Source of the DNA: Cyrtodaria siliqua | Taxonomy: Eukaryota; Mollusca; Bivalvia; Adapedonta; Hiatellidae | Assembly (NCBI GenBank): GCA_037043455.1 | Contig: JAWPHD010000287.1 | Location: 457,203-521,202 of the forward strand | Length of the DNA stretch: 64,000 nt | Reading direction: 5' to 3' | Shown here: positions 63,880 to 64,000 of the stretch, piece by piece | Numbering within the stretch: the stretch's first letter is position 1 | Layout of the letters: every line of letters starts with the position of its first letter | Program-made: the position numbers and the translations under genes | Notes under the pieces: model-generated | Seen by the model: the letters and a program-made list of their open reading frames with translations, nothing else | Told to the model about the DNA's origin: nothing | The model's database searches: none

Positions 63880-64000
63880 ATGCTCCCCGAAGGGCGAGCT
63901 TATAGGTGCCGCTTATACCGTCCGTCCGTGCGTCCTTGTGTCTGAGTGTCCGTCACACTTTCTTGTCCGGACCATAACTCAAAAAGTATTAAAGGGAATG
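63880..64000. repeat. Dispersed bivalve-type repeat with CCGTCCGTCCGTGCGTCC
   Basis: Begins TGCTCCCCGAAGGGCGAGCT and includes TTGTCCGGACCATAACTC, a pattern I associate with common mollusc interspersed repeats. It runs off the right edge. The GACGGACGGACGG stretch at 52055-52085 is a related motif in the opposite orientation. Confidence 0.6.

Overview
The window is intronic-rich animal DNA, most likely from a bivalve mollusc. It is AT-rich and dense in short inverted-repeat elements, minisatellites and degraded reverse-transcriptase copies. It carries clear GT-AG introns and small phase-1 extracellular domain exons. I cannot fix the species. Nothing suggests a prokaryotic or viral chromosome.

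One gene explains all the convincing coding sequence. It lies on the minus strand and runs through the window from right to left, with its first and last exons outside. I can place 23 exons between 63132 and 4264, about 5.16 kb of coding sequence or roughly 1,720 residues. All join in frame with consensus splice sites. In protein order they encode five PKD domains (63132-48467), VWA-1 (42784-34355), a Thr-rich linker (30916-30863), VWA-2 (27293-23548), VWA-3 in one exon (18748-18170), four PKD domains (16344-11177), VWA-4 (9685-7024), a Pro/Thr linker (5884-5825) and the first half of VWA-5 (4490-4264). The PKD units resemble those of KIAA0319-like proteins and the VWA units resemble matrilin/collagen-type A domains. 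The likely product is a large secreted or cell-surface adhesive or matrix protein. Every domain boundary is a phase-1 intron, so domains can be duplicated without breaking the frame. Two recent tandem duplications of single PKD exons are visible (PKD-8/9 and PKD-1/2).

The introns hold most of the unusual material. Exon 2 of VWA-1 (38532-38355) is flanked on both sides by tandem repeats that appear to come from its own splice junctions. Upstream (38533-42223) are about 94 copies of a 39-bp unit homologous to its 3' splice site. Downstream (about 37925-38354) are about seven copies of a 60-71-bp unit homologous to its last 60 coding bases plus the 5' splice site. A second large minisatellite (43815-47967, 36/39-bp units) has expanded inside the 3' region of a dispersed reverse-transcriptase element. 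Other introns contain TIR elements (TA-flanked CTGAAA and CTGAGC families, TTAACCC, TTAAAGG and TATAGGTGTA families), hairpin elements, tRNA-derived repeats, and an 8.2-kb inverted-repeat element (about 49685-57868) with other elements nested in it.

I found no second protein-coding gene, no convincing tRNA or rRNA gene, and no CRISPR array. The long open frames in the minisatellites are a by-product of unit lengths divisible by three.
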